DNA of 64,000 nt from an uncultured Christensenella sp. (lineage in GTDB: Bacteria; Bacillota; Clostridia; Christensenellales; Borkfalkiaceae). The DNA is taken from assembly GCA_905203015.1 (NCBI GenBank), contig CAJKUC010000005.1:53475-117474 (forward strand), written 5' to 3'. How positions within the stretch are numbered: the first letter of the stretch is position 1; each line of letters begins with the position of its first letter. The notes under the pieces were generated by a model that was not told where the DNA came from, did not search any database, and was given only the letters and a program-made list of their open reading frames with translations. This document shows, piece by piece, positions 33,162-40,916 of the stretch. The translations under genes and the position numbers were made by a program.

Positions 33162-33935
33162 TTATTCCGCAAACGCGGGAAAATCCTTTTTTGCGGGTAC
33201 GGACGTTGCCGTCACGAAAATCACGCGCTTCGCCCCTGCCGCAGCAAGAATCCGCGCACATTCGTCTCCCGTCGCGCCCGTAGTCATAATATCGTCGAAC
33301 ACTACGATCGTGCGATTTTCACAGACGCTGCGTTTGTGCACGCGATACGCTCCGCGCACGTTTTCAAAACGTTCCTTTGCGTTCATGCGCTTTTGCGGTC
33401 GGGTTTCGCGCGATTTCCGCATGATTTCTTCGTCACAGGATACGCCGAGAACTTCGCACGTACGACGAAGCAATTCCGCGGCGGGATTATACCGCCTTTC
33501 CCTGCGTTTTACGCGTTCTTCTTTCCTGTCCGGTACGCAGGTGAAAAGCACGTCCTCTTTGCGCAAACCTTCGTTTTGAAGTTTCCGCTCCGTCAGCGGC
33601 GCAAGCGCGTCCGCAAAAAATCCTGCCAGGTATCTATCCCCGTTTTTCAGGCGATTGATCAAAGAGGCGGCGATTCCATCGTACGGGTAAGCGGAAATCG
33701 CCGCGGCAAACGTCGGCATGTGTGCTTTACATTCAAGACACACGCCTTCGCCCGGGCTGTTCCTGCCGCACTTCGGGCAGCGGTGTAAAAAAACGGGCAT
33801 TCTGCTTTCGCAATCGGCGCAAAGCCGCTTTTCGGGATAAGTGAAAATTTCTCTGCCGCAGTTATCGCACGTACACCCGTTTTCTTCGCGGTATTCTCCG
33901 TATTTCTTCAAAAACTTCTCGATTACTCCCCACAT
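33162..33935 (-). CDS. comF: ComF family phosphoribosyltransferase-like protein
   Basis: 257 residues. The N-terminal part has zinc-finger pairs CDNCGRE, CADCESR, CPKCGR and CLECKAH. The C-terminal part is a phosphoribosyltransferase fold with the PRPP loop IVVFDDIMTTGATGDEC and the flexible-loop region RRERRYNPAAELLR. ComFC is needed for natural DNA uptake in Bacillus and Streptococcus. No comFA gene is adjacent. GAGGG precedes the ATG. Competence in this organism is inference; the family is also found in species not known to be competent. Confidence 0.92.
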   Translation of the reverse strand: MWGVIEKFLKKYGEYREENGCTCDNCGREIFTYPEKRLCADCESRMPVFLHRCPKCGRNSPGEGVCLECKAHMPTFAAAISAYPYDGIAASLINRLKNGDRYLAGFFADALAPLTERKLQNEGLRKEDVLFTCVPDRKEERVKRRERRYNPAAELLRRTCEVLGVSCDEEIMRKSRETRPQKRMNAKERFENVRGAYRVHKRSVCENRTIVVFDDIMTTGATGDECARILAAAGAKRVIFVTATSVPAKKDFPAFAE

Positions 33936-34052
33936 CGTTCTTTTCGCCCTCGTACGATTTTCGCCCGATTCGCCTCATCCGCAAAATATCCGCGTATGAA
34001 ATTTTGCGCCCGCATTTCCGCACTTTATCGTTATCGAATAATATTAAAGAGG

Positions 34053-34091
34053 AAAAAAGCGAACCGCTTTTTCAAACGATCCGCTTTTTAT
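34053..34091 (-). terminator. Probable terminator of gap
   Basis: Minus strand AAAAAGCG...CGCTTTTTT; the intervening bases offer alternative pairings. It follows the gap stop by 36 bases. Confidence 0.55.
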
Positions 34092-34126
34092 TGTTCTCTT
34101 AAAAAATCCGTCGAACGGCTTCGCGA

Positions 34127-35146
34127 TTAAAGTTCCGCAAAGTATTTGATCGTTCTCACCATCTGGCTGGTGTACGAATTTTCGTTATCGTACCAGGAAA
34201 CAACCTTAACAAGCGTCGTGCCGTCGCCCATGGGCATGCACTTCGTCTGCGTAGCGTCGAAGAGAGATCCGTAGGTGATGCCGACGATGTCGGAAGAAAC
34301 AAGTTCTTCTTCGGTGTAGCCGAAGGAAGCGGAAGCCGCAGCCTTCATCGCAGCATTTACGGTAGCCGCGTCAACTTCACCTTCGCAGATCGCCACAAGT
34401 TGGGTAAGCGAACCCGTAGGAACGGGAACGCGCTGTGCGCAACCGTCAAGCACGCCGTTGAGTTCGGGGATAACAAGACCGATCGCCTTCGCAGCACCGG
34501 TGGAGTTGGGAACGATGTTCACCGCAGCCGCACGCGCTCTTCTGAGGTCGCCCTTACGATGAGGTCCGTCAAGCACCATCTGATCGCCCGTATATGCGTG
34601 AATCGTGGTCATGTAGCCTTTCTTGATCTTCGCAAGTTTATTGAGCGTGTTCGCCATAGGAGCAAGGCAGTTCGTCGTGCAGGAAGCGGCGGAAATGATC
34701 GTATCCGCTTTCGTCAACGTCTTTTCGTTTACGCTGTAAACGATCGTAGGCAAGTCGTTGCCCGCGGGAGCGGAAATAACGACTTTCTTCGCGCCTGCTT
34801 TAAGGTGCGCTTCGCTCTTCGCTTTCGACGTGTAGAAACCGGTGCATTCAAGCACAACGTCTACGCCGAGTTCGCCCCAAGGGCAGTTCGTAGCGTCTTT
34901 TTCCGCATAGATACGGATCGTCTTGCCGTTTACGGTGATCGTACCCGCTTCGTCGTCCGCGGAAACAGTGTCCGCCAAAGCATATCTGCCCTGCGCGGAA
35001 TCATACTTCAGAAGGTGCGCAAGCATCTTGGGGCTGGTAAGATCGTTGATCGCAACCACTTCATAGCCCTCTGCGCCGAACATCTGTCTGAAAGCGAGAC
35101 GACCGATACGGCCGAAACCGTTGATAGCAACTTTTACGTTTGCCAT
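34127..35146 (-). CDS. gap: Glyceraldehyde-3-phosphate dehydrogenase
   Basis: 339 residues. The glycolytic enzyme that oxidises glyceraldehyde 3-phosphate with NAD. NAD-binding start VAINGFGRIGRLAFRQM, catalytic cysteine in SAASCTTNCLAP, and the late SWYDNENSYTSQMV are all present. Asp in AINDLTS after the second strand favours NAD over NADP. Strong GGAGG before ATG and its own promoter suggest high expression. It lies next to fba but each has its own promoter. Confidence 0.98.
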   Translation of the reverse strand: MANVKVAINGFGRIGRLAFRQMFGAEGYEVVAINDLTSPKMLAHLLKYDSAQGRYALADTVSADDEAGTITVNGKTIRIYAEKDATNCPWGELGVDVVLECTGFYTSKAKSEAHLKAGAKKVVISAPAGNDLPTIVYSVNEKTLTKADTIISAASCTTNCLAPMANTLNKLAKIKKGYMTTIHAYTGDQMVLDGPHRKGDLRRARAAAVNIVPNSTGAAKAIGLVIPELNGVLDGCAQRVPVPTGSLTQLVAICEGEVDAATVNAAMKAAASASFGYTEEELVSSDIVGITYGSLFDATQTKCMPMGDGTTLVKVVSWYDNENSYTSQMVRTIKYFAEL

Positions 35147-35284
35147 AATGATAATTCCTCCAAAAATTGATTTTTTATTTTTTGCAGTTCTTTTTGCCGC
35201 TTGTTTCCGTAGCCGTCCGCTTTATTTCCGACGGCGCGGGATACTTTCAAAAAGGCTTGTCCGCCTCTTTTTCAAGCCGCTACT

Positions 35285-35313
35285 ATTCTATCACACTTCG
35301 CCGCGTTCGTCAA
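35285..35313 (-). promoter_or_regulatory. Promoter of gap
   Basis: Minus strand TTGACG, 17 bases, TAGAAT with extended TGA. The leader is about 135 bases. Confidence 0.75.
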
Positions 35314-35362
35314 CGGTTTTGAAGCGTTTTTTTACCCGTTTCGCACGGATTTTTTGCATTTT

Positions 35363-36298
35363 TTACGCTTTTCCCGCGCTGCCGAGCACGTCTACGATCT
35401 TGTGCTTCACCATTTCTTTCATCATGGCGCGAGCGTCGCCGAGATACTGACGGGGATCGAAATGATCGGGATGTTCCGCGAAATGCTTGCGGATCGCCGC
35501 CGTAAAGGAAACGCGAAGGTCGGAATCGATATTGATCTTGCACACCGCCATCTTCGCCGCTTTTTTCAGTTCGGATTCGGGAATACCGATCGCGTTGGGC
35601 ATGCTGCCGCCGAATTCGTTCACGATCGCCACCTTGTCCTGAGGAACGGAAGACGCTCCGTGCAGAACGATGGGGAAGCCGGGAAGACGTTTGCCCACTT
35701 CTTCAAGAATATCGAGACGAAGTTTGGGATCCTGACCGGGCTTGAATTTATACGCGCCGTGCGACGTACCGATCGCGATGGCAAGCGAATCGATGCCCGT
35801 TCTTTGCGTGAATTCTTCCACTTCGTCGGGAGAGGTGAACAGCGCGTCGTCCGCGGCAACGTGCACGTCGTCTTCAACGCCCGCAAGTTTGCCGAGTTCC
35901 GCTTCTACCACTACGCCGTGATCGTGCGCGTATTCCACCACTTTTCTGGTGAGCGCGATATTTTCTTCCCAAGGCTTGGAAGAAGCGTCGATCATCACGG
36001 AAGTGAAGCCGCCGTCGATCGAGGCTTTGCAGATATCGAAATCGGCGCCGTGATCGAGGTGCATAACGATGGGAATATCCGTCGTTTCCACGGCCGCCTG
36101 AACGAGATGTTTCAGATATACGGGGTTGGCGTACTTTCTCGCGCCTGCGGAAACCTGCAGAATAACGGGAGATTTCTCTTCGTTCGCCGCTTCCACGATC
36201 GCCTGGATCATTTCCATGTTGTTGACGTTGAACGCGCCGATCGCGTATCCGCCTGCATATGCTTTTTTAAACATTTCGGTCGATGTAACCAAAGGCAT
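35363..36298 (-). CDS. fba: Class II fructose-bisphosphate aldolase
   Basis: 311 residues. A zinc enzyme that splits fructose 1,6-bisphosphate. Zinc ligands and active-site motifs: MHLDHGADFDICK, VVVEAELGKLAG, AIGTSHGAYKF, LHGASSVPQDK and KINIDSDLR. AGGAGG precedes ATG. It stands upstream of gap on the same strand, with no clear terminator between them, so some readthrough is possible. Confidence 0.98.
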   Translation of the reverse strand: MPLVTSTEMFKKAYAGGYAIGAFNVNNMEMIQAIVEAANEEKSPVILQVSAGARKYANPVYLKHLVQAAVETTDIPIVMHLDHGADFDICKASIDGGFTSVMIDASSKPWEENIALTRKVVEYAHDHGVVVEAELGKLAGVEDDVHVAADDALFTSPDEVEEFTQRTGIDSLAIAIGTSHGAYKFKPGQDPKLRLDILEEVGKRLPGFPIVLHGASSVPQDKVAIVNEFGGSMPNAIGIPESELKKAAKMAVCKINIDSDLRVSFTAAIRKHFAEHPDHFDPRQYLGDARAMMKEMVKHKIVDVLGSAGKA

Positions 36299-36340
36299 TT
36301 TATTTGTCCTCCTGAGACTATTTTCTTTTTATTCAAAGAT

Positions 36341-36369
36341 ATTATACCTTATTCCCGAGGAAATTGCAA
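36341..36369 (-). promoter_or_regulatory. Promoter of fba
   Basis: Minus strand TTGCAA, 17 bases, TATAAT. Confidence 0.75.
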
Positions 36370-36500
36370 GAAAATAGGGCGTTTACCGTAAATATTTTTC
36401 TTTTTCTTTGCTTCTTTGTATCGCCGTGATTCAAAAACGCGATAATCGAAAATCGTCGAAAACGAATTTCCCGATACATCGCGGATAGAAAAACGCGGAT

Positions 36501-36537
36501 AAAAAAACAGACGATCGTATAAACAACGAATCGTCTG
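36501..36537 (-). terminator. Intrinsic terminator of rplU-rpmA
   Basis: Minus strand CAGACGAT, loop, ATCGTCTG and seven T, 12 bases after the rpmA stop. Confidence 0.88.
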
Positions 36538-36548
36538 CGATTTTTTCT

Positions 36549-36833
36549 TTACGCCTGTTCCGCTACGGGATACACGCTGACTTTTTTCTTGTCTTTGCCC
36601 ATTTTTTCAAAACGTACCACACCGTCCGCAAGAGCGAAAAGCGTATCGTCGCCGCCCTTACCTACGTTCGTGCCCGGGTGAATCTTCGTGCCTCTCTGGC
36701 GGACGAGAATGTTTCCCGCAAGAACGGTCTGACCGTCGCTGCGTTTCGCGCCGAGACGTTTCGATTCGCTGTCGCGTCCGTTGTGCGAAGAACCCGTACC
36801 TTTTTTATGAGCGAATAAACTGATGAAAATCAT
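36549..36833 (-). CDS. rpmA: Ribosomal protein L27 with N-terminal extension
   Basis: 94 residues. The core AHKKGTGSSHNGRDSESKRLG is typical L27. Seven residues precede it (MIFISLF), the kind of hydrophobic extension that Firmicutes L27 carries and the protease Prp removes (cut after Phe, before Ala-x-Lys-Lys-Gly). The prp gene normally lies between rplU and rpmA; here only 65 bases separate them and no such gene is present. AAGGAG precedes ATG. Confidence 0.97.
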   Translation of the reverse strand: MIFISLFAHKKGTGSSHNGRDSESKRLGAKRSDGQTVLAGNILVRQRGTKIHPGTNVGKGGDDTLFALADGVVRFEKMGKDKKKVSVYPVAEQA

Positions 36834-36898
36834 TTTTATTTCTCCTTATAATCTTTTTCTTCCTGTCGGCGATCCGATCCCCTGCGCTCCTTTACGGA

Positions 36899-37204
36899 TT
36901 ACAGTTCGATCTTTTCGATTTTAACCGACGTGAACGGCTGTCTGTGACCTTGCTTCTTACGCTCGTTTTTCTTGGCTTTATACTTGAAGACGATGATCTT
37001 GCCCGCTTTGCCTTGTTTTACGATCGTACCCGTCACCTTAACGTTTTCCGTCTCTGCGCCCGCTTTGATCGCGTCGCCGTCGGAAACCATAAGAGCCTTG
37101 AACGATACGGTGTCGCCTTCCGCGCCGTTGAGTTTCTCAACGCTCACTACGTCGCCTTCCGCCACCTTATACTGTTTGTTTCCGTTCTCGATGATTGCGT
37201 ACAC
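36899..37204 (-). CDS. rplU: Ribosomal protein L21
   Basis: 101 residues, normal length. MYAIIENGNKQYKVAEGDVV is the typical start and the basic end KNERKKQGHRQPFTSVKIEKI is conserved. The start is GTG with GAGGAGG upstream. It is first in the rplU-rpmA operon. Confidence 0.98.
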   Translation of the reverse strand: MYAIIENGNKQYKVAEGDVVSVEKLNGAEGDTVSFKALMVSDGDAIKAGAETENVKVTGTIVKQGKAGKIIVFKYKAKKNERKKQGHRQPFTSVKIEKIEL

Positions 37205-37337
37205 GTTTGTTTACCTCCTCTTTCCAGTCTCGAAGAATCCCGAGGCGTTTGCCTTTTTCCGTAATCTTTCCGCACGTTATTTTACACGGAACCCATTGAA
37301 AAACGCAAAACTTAAAAAGCCCGTTTCTGTCGGCTCG
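37205..37337 (-). promoter_or_regulatory. Leader of rplU mRNA
   Basis: About 130 transcribed bases before rplU. L21 leader structures are known in Firmicutes; I cannot confirm the fold by eye. The rest of the gap to 37561 is AT-rich and holds only the promoter and the ribosome site of the next gene. Confidence 0.35.
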
Positions 37338-37343
37338 TGTATT

Positions 37344-37373
37344 ACTATATCATACGCGCAAAGAAAAAGTCAA
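37344..37373 (-). promoter_or_regulatory. Promoter of rplU-rpmA
   Basis: Minus strand TTGACT, 18 bases, TATAGT with extended TGA. Confidence 0.7.
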
Positions 37374-37561
37374 GCGTTTTTATGCTTTTCCGCGCGTTTT
37401 TTCGTCGTTTTCGCTTTTTTTCGCATTTTTTTTAATCGTTCGCCGCAAATTTTCCCGTTCTTCTCAGTATAAAAGCGGCGGGAAAAGCGCAACTTATTTT
37501 TAAAACGTAAAACGGCACGCGCCTGTTTACATCGTTTTAAAATTTTTCAAGGAGAAACCGC

Positions 37562-38011
37562 ATGGAAGAAAACACCGAATATAAAAAAAGCGAAGAATTG
37601 CTCGCGGAAATATACCGCAACTGTCAACTCGCTCTCGAATCCATTTCCGACGTACTGCCCGAAGTGGAAGACGAAAAATTACGCGAAGAAATCACCCGTC
37701 AGCACGAAGAATACGAAAAAATCAGCGCGCAGGCGGCAATGCTCGCAAAAGACAAAGCGCTGGAAGTGAAAGAGCCGAATCCGATGAAAAAAGCGATGAT
37801 GTGGGGCTCGATCAAAATGAACACGCTCACGGATAATTCCCGTTCACATATCGCCGATATGATGATTCAGGGAACGGTGATGGGGCTCACCTCTTTAAAG
37901 ACTTCTTACGGAGAACGCCCCGAAAACGACGACGAAGAAATTTCCGCGCTTATGCGCGATTTGATCGCTTTGGAAGAAGGCTTCGAGGAACGGCTGAAAA
38001 CGTATCTGTAA
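37562..38011 (+). CDS. Helical cytosolic protein of unknown function
   Basis: 149 residues, almost entirely alpha-helical by composition, acidic, with no signal or membrane segment. The heptad-like pattern (KSEELLAEIYRNCQLALESI; REEITRQHEEYEKISAQAAM) and a four-helix layout suggest a helical bundle, possibly ferritin-like, but the metal ligands of that family are not obvious. A strong site AAGGAG precedes ATG and a terminator follows, so the gene is real. I do not recognise the family. Confidence 0.78.
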   Translation: MEENTEYKKSEELLAEIYRNCQLALESISDVLPEVEDEKLREEITRQHEEYEKISAQAAMLAKDKALEVKEPNPMKKAMMWGSIKMNTLTDNSRSHIADMMIQGTVMGLTSLKTSYGERPENDDEEISALMRDLIALEEGFEERLKTYL

Positions 38012-38069
38012 AAAGCGTAAAAAGCAATATGCGGAAATAACGCCCGCCGTTTTAGATCTCGGAACGGAA

Positions 38070-38112
38070 AAGGCGGCTCTTCTCTTCTTCGGGAAAAGCC
38101 GCCTTGTTTTTT
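38070..38112 (+). terminator. Intrinsic terminator after the helical protein gene
   Basis: AAGGCGGCT, 18-base loop, AGCCGCCTT, GTTTTTT. Confidence 0.85.
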
Positions 38113-38181
38113 CGATTCGATCGTATCCGATTTTATCCGTTCCGCAAAATAACCGCCGCCGCATTTTAAGAGAAGCGAACG

Positions 38182-38391
38182 TCAGGCTTCTTTTTTCAGA
38201 TAATATCTGCCGCTTTCTTTATCGCAGACAAGATCGCCTTCGCCGTGATCGGCGCAAAACTCGCGGATCTGTTTCACATAGCGGTAAAACGTTCTCAGCA
38301 CGATATCGTATTCTTTCGATACCTGCTCTTTATCCAGCATTTCTCCCTGCCTGAACCGCACGTATAATTCGAGTACCATTCTCGTTTTCAT
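38182..38391 (-). CDS. Stand-alone small helix-turn-helix protein
   Basis: 69 residues. The middle (LDKEQVSKEYDIVLRTFYRY) is a winged-helix DNA-recognition segment like the N-terminal HTH of WYL/DeoR regulators, followed by a wing ending in GRYYLKKEA. The effector domain found in those families is absent. GGAGG precedes ATG. It is divergent from an XRE-type gene, and a perfect palindrome lies in its promoter spacer, so autorepression is likely. Confidence 0.78.
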   Translation of the reverse strand: MKTRMVLELYVRFRQGEMLDKEQVSKEYDIVLRTFYRYVKQIREFCADHGEGDLVCDKESGRYYLKKEA

Positions 38392-38445
38392 TCGTCTGTC
38401 CTCCGTATTTTTAAACGAGCGGATCTTCGTGTACTCGTTTTAAAT

Positions 38446-38474
38446 ACAGTGTAACATATTATATGTTATTTGTC
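38446..38474 (-). promoter_or_regulatory. Promoter of the small HTH gene
   Basis: Minus strand TTGACA, 17 bases, TACACT. The spacer is filled by the palindrome at 38450-38466. Confidence 0.55.
38450..38466. promoter_or_regulatory. Perfect palindromic operator between two divergent HTH genes
   Basis: TAACATATTATATGTTA, an 8-1-8 perfect palindrome. A second inverted repeat (TTTAAACGAG / CTCGTTTTAAA) lies at 38408-38442 in the leader of the small HTH gene. Confidence 0.65.
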
Positions 38475-38515
38475 AATTCCTTTTCACCGTAAAGTTAAAA
38501 AATAAAAAATGGTCG

Positions 38516-38546
38516 TTTTGACTATAGAGAAGCCATTCCGACTACA
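38516..38546 (+). promoter_or_regulatory. Weak promoter of the XRE-type gene
   Basis: TTGACT, 19 bases, TACAAT. The spacing is long. Confidence 0.35.
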
Positions 38547-38587
38547 ATTCGGTAAAATTTATAAGGTACAGGAGAGCCGCAAATCAT

Positions 38588-38848
38588 ATGAGAGACATCG
38601 AAAAAATCATGAGCGACGAGACGATCGACCGCGACGGATATTTCAAAAAAGCCTTTTGTTCCAAATTAAAAGAACTGCGAAAAGAGAAGAATTTCCGACA
38701 GTGCGAAGTGGCCGAACTTCTCGGGTGCGCCGTAAGTACCTATTCCAATTGGGAGCAGGGGCGAAGAGAACCGAGCGTTTCGGATATATATCACCTGCTG
38801 TGGATTTACGGCATCGAAGCCAACGACCTTTTTGAAATCAACGATTAA
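38588..38848 (+). CDS. XRE-family transcriptional regulator
   Basis: 86 residues. Residues 25-80 are a Cro/CI-type helix-turn-helix: KLKELRKEKNFRQCEVAELL, then GCAVSTYSNWEQGRREPSV and the last helix DIYHLLWIYGIEANDLFE. The first 20 residues are an acidic leader. No effector domain. It is divergent from the small HTH gene and shares its operator region; there is no phage or toxin-antitoxin partner visible. Confidence 0.9.
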   Translation: MRDIEKIMSDETIDRDGYFKKAFCSKLKELRKEKNFRQCEVAELLGCAVSTYSNWEQGRREPSVSDIYHLLWIYGIEANDLFEIND

Positions 38849-38856
38849 ACCGCAAA

Positions 38857-38891
38857 ACGGCCTGCATGTGAAATGCAGGTCGTTATTTTTT
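38857..38891 (+). terminator. Intrinsic terminator after the XRE gene
   Basis: AACGGCCTGCAT, GTGAA loop, ATGCAGGTCGTT, then ATTTTTTA. Confidence 0.82.
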
Positions 38892-39000
38892 ATCAGAGGC
38901 ATAACGCCGTACGATTGTCCCTCGCTTTGCGGCGCGCCGCCTTTCACGAGGAGCGGATCCGCTTCGCCGATCGGGGCAGGCGAAAATATTCGCATCGGAA

Positions 39001-39717
39001 TCAGCCCACGCCGTCGGAAATTACGGCGGTATCGTTTTTTACGTTTTCGCCGCGGAAGGCATAGAGATCGAATTCGCTTTCTATATCGAAATCCTCTTCG
39101 TTATCGAACGCGGCAAGTTTAGACACGGACACTTCGTACGCCGTCATCGTCTTCACTTCCGTTTCGCTGAGTTTTTTCTGATATTCCCTGCTCTGAATAC
39201 GCCCCGAGATCGCCACCTTATCCCCCACGGAAAGATTGCGCACGAAGCGCGCGTTTCTTCCCCAGGCAATACATGGAATATAATCCGATTTATTATAGGC
39301 GCGGTTGACGGCGATCAGCACATCCGCGATTTCGCGGTTGAACGGCGTGGTGCGATAAACCGGCGGCTTACAGATATAGCCGCTTAAAAGAATGCCGTTC
39401 GGATTTTTCCCCTCCGTCTCTTCCACGATTTCGCGCACAAACACCGTGAGCATCAGCCTCGATTTCCCGTTTTCCAGTTTGTTGTAACTGCGGAACTGCC
39501 CCGCCGCCGCGATCGTCGATCCTTTTTTCAATCCGTGCGCTTCGATCAGCCGTTCGCTCACCGTTACGGGCAGAATATCCGCCTGCCCGGAAAGCCGTAA
39601 CACGCGCAGATAAAATTCGTAAAATCCTTCGCCGTACACCTCGTGTGAAAAAGTGCCGTCGGAAACGATCTCCCCCATAACGAACACTCTGTTGTTCTTT
39701 TCCGCTGCGTAATTCAT
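39001..39717 (-). CDS. Tandem OB-fold single-stranded DNA-binding-like protein
   Basis: 238 residues. Two SSB/PriB-type OB folds in tandem. The first spans about residues 8-108 (NRVFVMGEIVSDGTFSHEV ... GSTIAAAGQFRSYN), the second about 115-205 (NGILLSGYICKPPVYRTTPF ... REIADVLIAVNRAYNKSDYI, then IPCIAWGRNARF and GDKVAISGRIQSREYQKK). The second is closer to classic Ssb. The acidic C-terminal tip of Ssb is not present; the end is DTAVISDGVG. Start at 39717 with GGAGGG upstream. It may be a special single-strand binding protein; the housekeeping ssb usually lies between rpsF and rpsR, not here. Confidence 0.78.
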   Translation of the reverse strand: MNYAAEKNNRVFVMGEIVSDGTFSHEVYGEGFYEFYLRVLRLSGQADILPVTVSERLIEAHGLKKGSTIAAAGQFRSYNKLENGKSRLMLTVFVREIVEETEGKNPNGILLSGYICKPPVYRTTPFNREIADVLIAVNRAYNKSDYIPCIAWGRNARFVRNLSVGDKVAISGRIQSREYQKKLSETEVKTMTAYEVSVSKLAAFDNEEDFDIESEFDLYAFRGENVKNDTAVISDGVG

Positions 39718-39844
39718 GTTTTTTACCCTCCGTTTTTCTTTTTCGTTATTAAAACCGCGGTTTTTTTCCGCGTTTTTTCGTTTTTTAAAAGCGGGAACGT
39801 ACACACCGCAGTTTTTTCTTTCCCTCAGCGAAACGCCGATCGTT

Positions 39845-40612
39845 TCAGCCTGCGGAAATCTGTCTGCCGTCGCTGCCGATCGTATAATTTTCCCGATAAA
39901 TCAGTTCCCCGATCGGCACAAACGAATACCCTTTGTTTTTCAGCGAAGACAAGATCATAGGCAACGCCTGCGCCGTATGCAATCCGTTATTGTGGCATAA
40001 AATAATCGAACCGCTTTTCACGCCGTTGATTACGCGAAGCGCGATATTCTGCGCGGAAAGATTTTTCCAGTCCAGCGAATCCACATCCCACTGTATGGTA
40101 AACAGTCCCTGTTCTTTCGCCGTTTCGATCAGAAGATTATCGTAATCTCCGAACGGCGGACGGAAGAGTTCCGGGCGCTTTCCCGTAATTTTTTCTATCG
40201 CGGAACAGGAAGACGACAATTCTTCTTCAATCTCCGCTTTCGCAAGTTCGCTCATTTTCGGGTGCGTCTTGCTGTGCGAGCCGATTTCATGCCCCGCTCC
40301 GGCGATTTTTTTCACATACTCCGGATATTTTTCCACCCAGAACTGCACCATGAAAAACGTGCATTTCACGTCGTATTCGTCCATTATCTTTAAAAGTTCA
40401 TCCGTATAATCGACGCCCCAGGCGCAATCGAAAGAGATCGAGATTTTCTTATCGCTCCGCTCTACGGAATAAACGGGTAATGCGCGTTTTTTTGCCGCCG
40501 CCGCAAGCACCGCGGGAGAAAACGCATTCAGGCAAAACACCGCAGCGAAAAGCATGATCGACACAAACACGATAAGTAACGTTTTTCTTTTTCCTACGCA
40601 TACGATTTTCAT
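39845..40612 (-). CDS. Polysaccharide deacetylase, PdaB-like
   Basis: 255 residues. An N-terminal membrane anchor or signal (LLIVFVSIMLFAAVFCLNAF) precedes a NodB domain. Motif 1 reads ISFDCAWGVDYT: the catalytic Asp is present but the second Asp of the usual FDD is Cys, as in a clostridial PdaB-like subgroup. Motif 2 is GSHSKTHPKM and motif 3 RPPFGDYD; later motifs WDVDSLDW and IILCHN are present. It should remove acetyl groups from peptidoglycan outside the membrane; PdaB acts in spore cortex upkeep. Start at 40612, directly after GGGAGAG. The spore role is inferred. Confidence 0.88.
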   Translation of the reverse strand: MKIVCVGKRKTLLIVFVSIMLFAAVFCLNAFSPAVLAAAAKKRALPVYSVERSDKKISISFDCAWGVDYTDELLKIMDEYDVKCTFFMVQFWVEKYPEYVKKIAGAGHEIGSHSKTHPKMSELAKAEIEEELSSSCSAIEKITGKRPELFRPPFGDYDNLLIETAKEQGLFTIQWDVDSLDWKNLSAQNIALRVINGVKSGSIILCHNNGLHTAQALPMILSSLKNKGYSFVPIGELIYRENYTIGSDGRQISAG

Positions 40613-40855
40613 GCTCTCTCCCGTCCGCGATTTTATTGTACAGCCTTTTTTAGCGCGAAATTTCCGCTTTTTACGCGATTTTCCGAAAGTTTTGTCGAAA
40701 CCTCTTTTTCTTTTGTTCGATTTTGCCAAACGCGTGTATTTTCACTTTTCTCTGCCGTTTTATACTATTCCTCCGTTTCGTCTTTTATGCGGCGGCAAAA
40801 ACTTTTTCACTTGTTCTCCCGTCACTCGTTTTCGCCCATTCCCGCCGCCGTATCG

Positions 40856-40884
40856 TTGACAAAAACTTTTTCCGGTGATATAAT
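40856..40884 (+). promoter_or_regulatory. Promoter of natAB
   Basis: TTGACA, 17 bases, TATAAT with extended TGA. Only about 25 leader bases, so no riboswitch. Confidence 0.85.
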
Positions 40885-40916
40885 GAATATCAAGAACAAG
40901 CGACAGGAGGCGGCAT

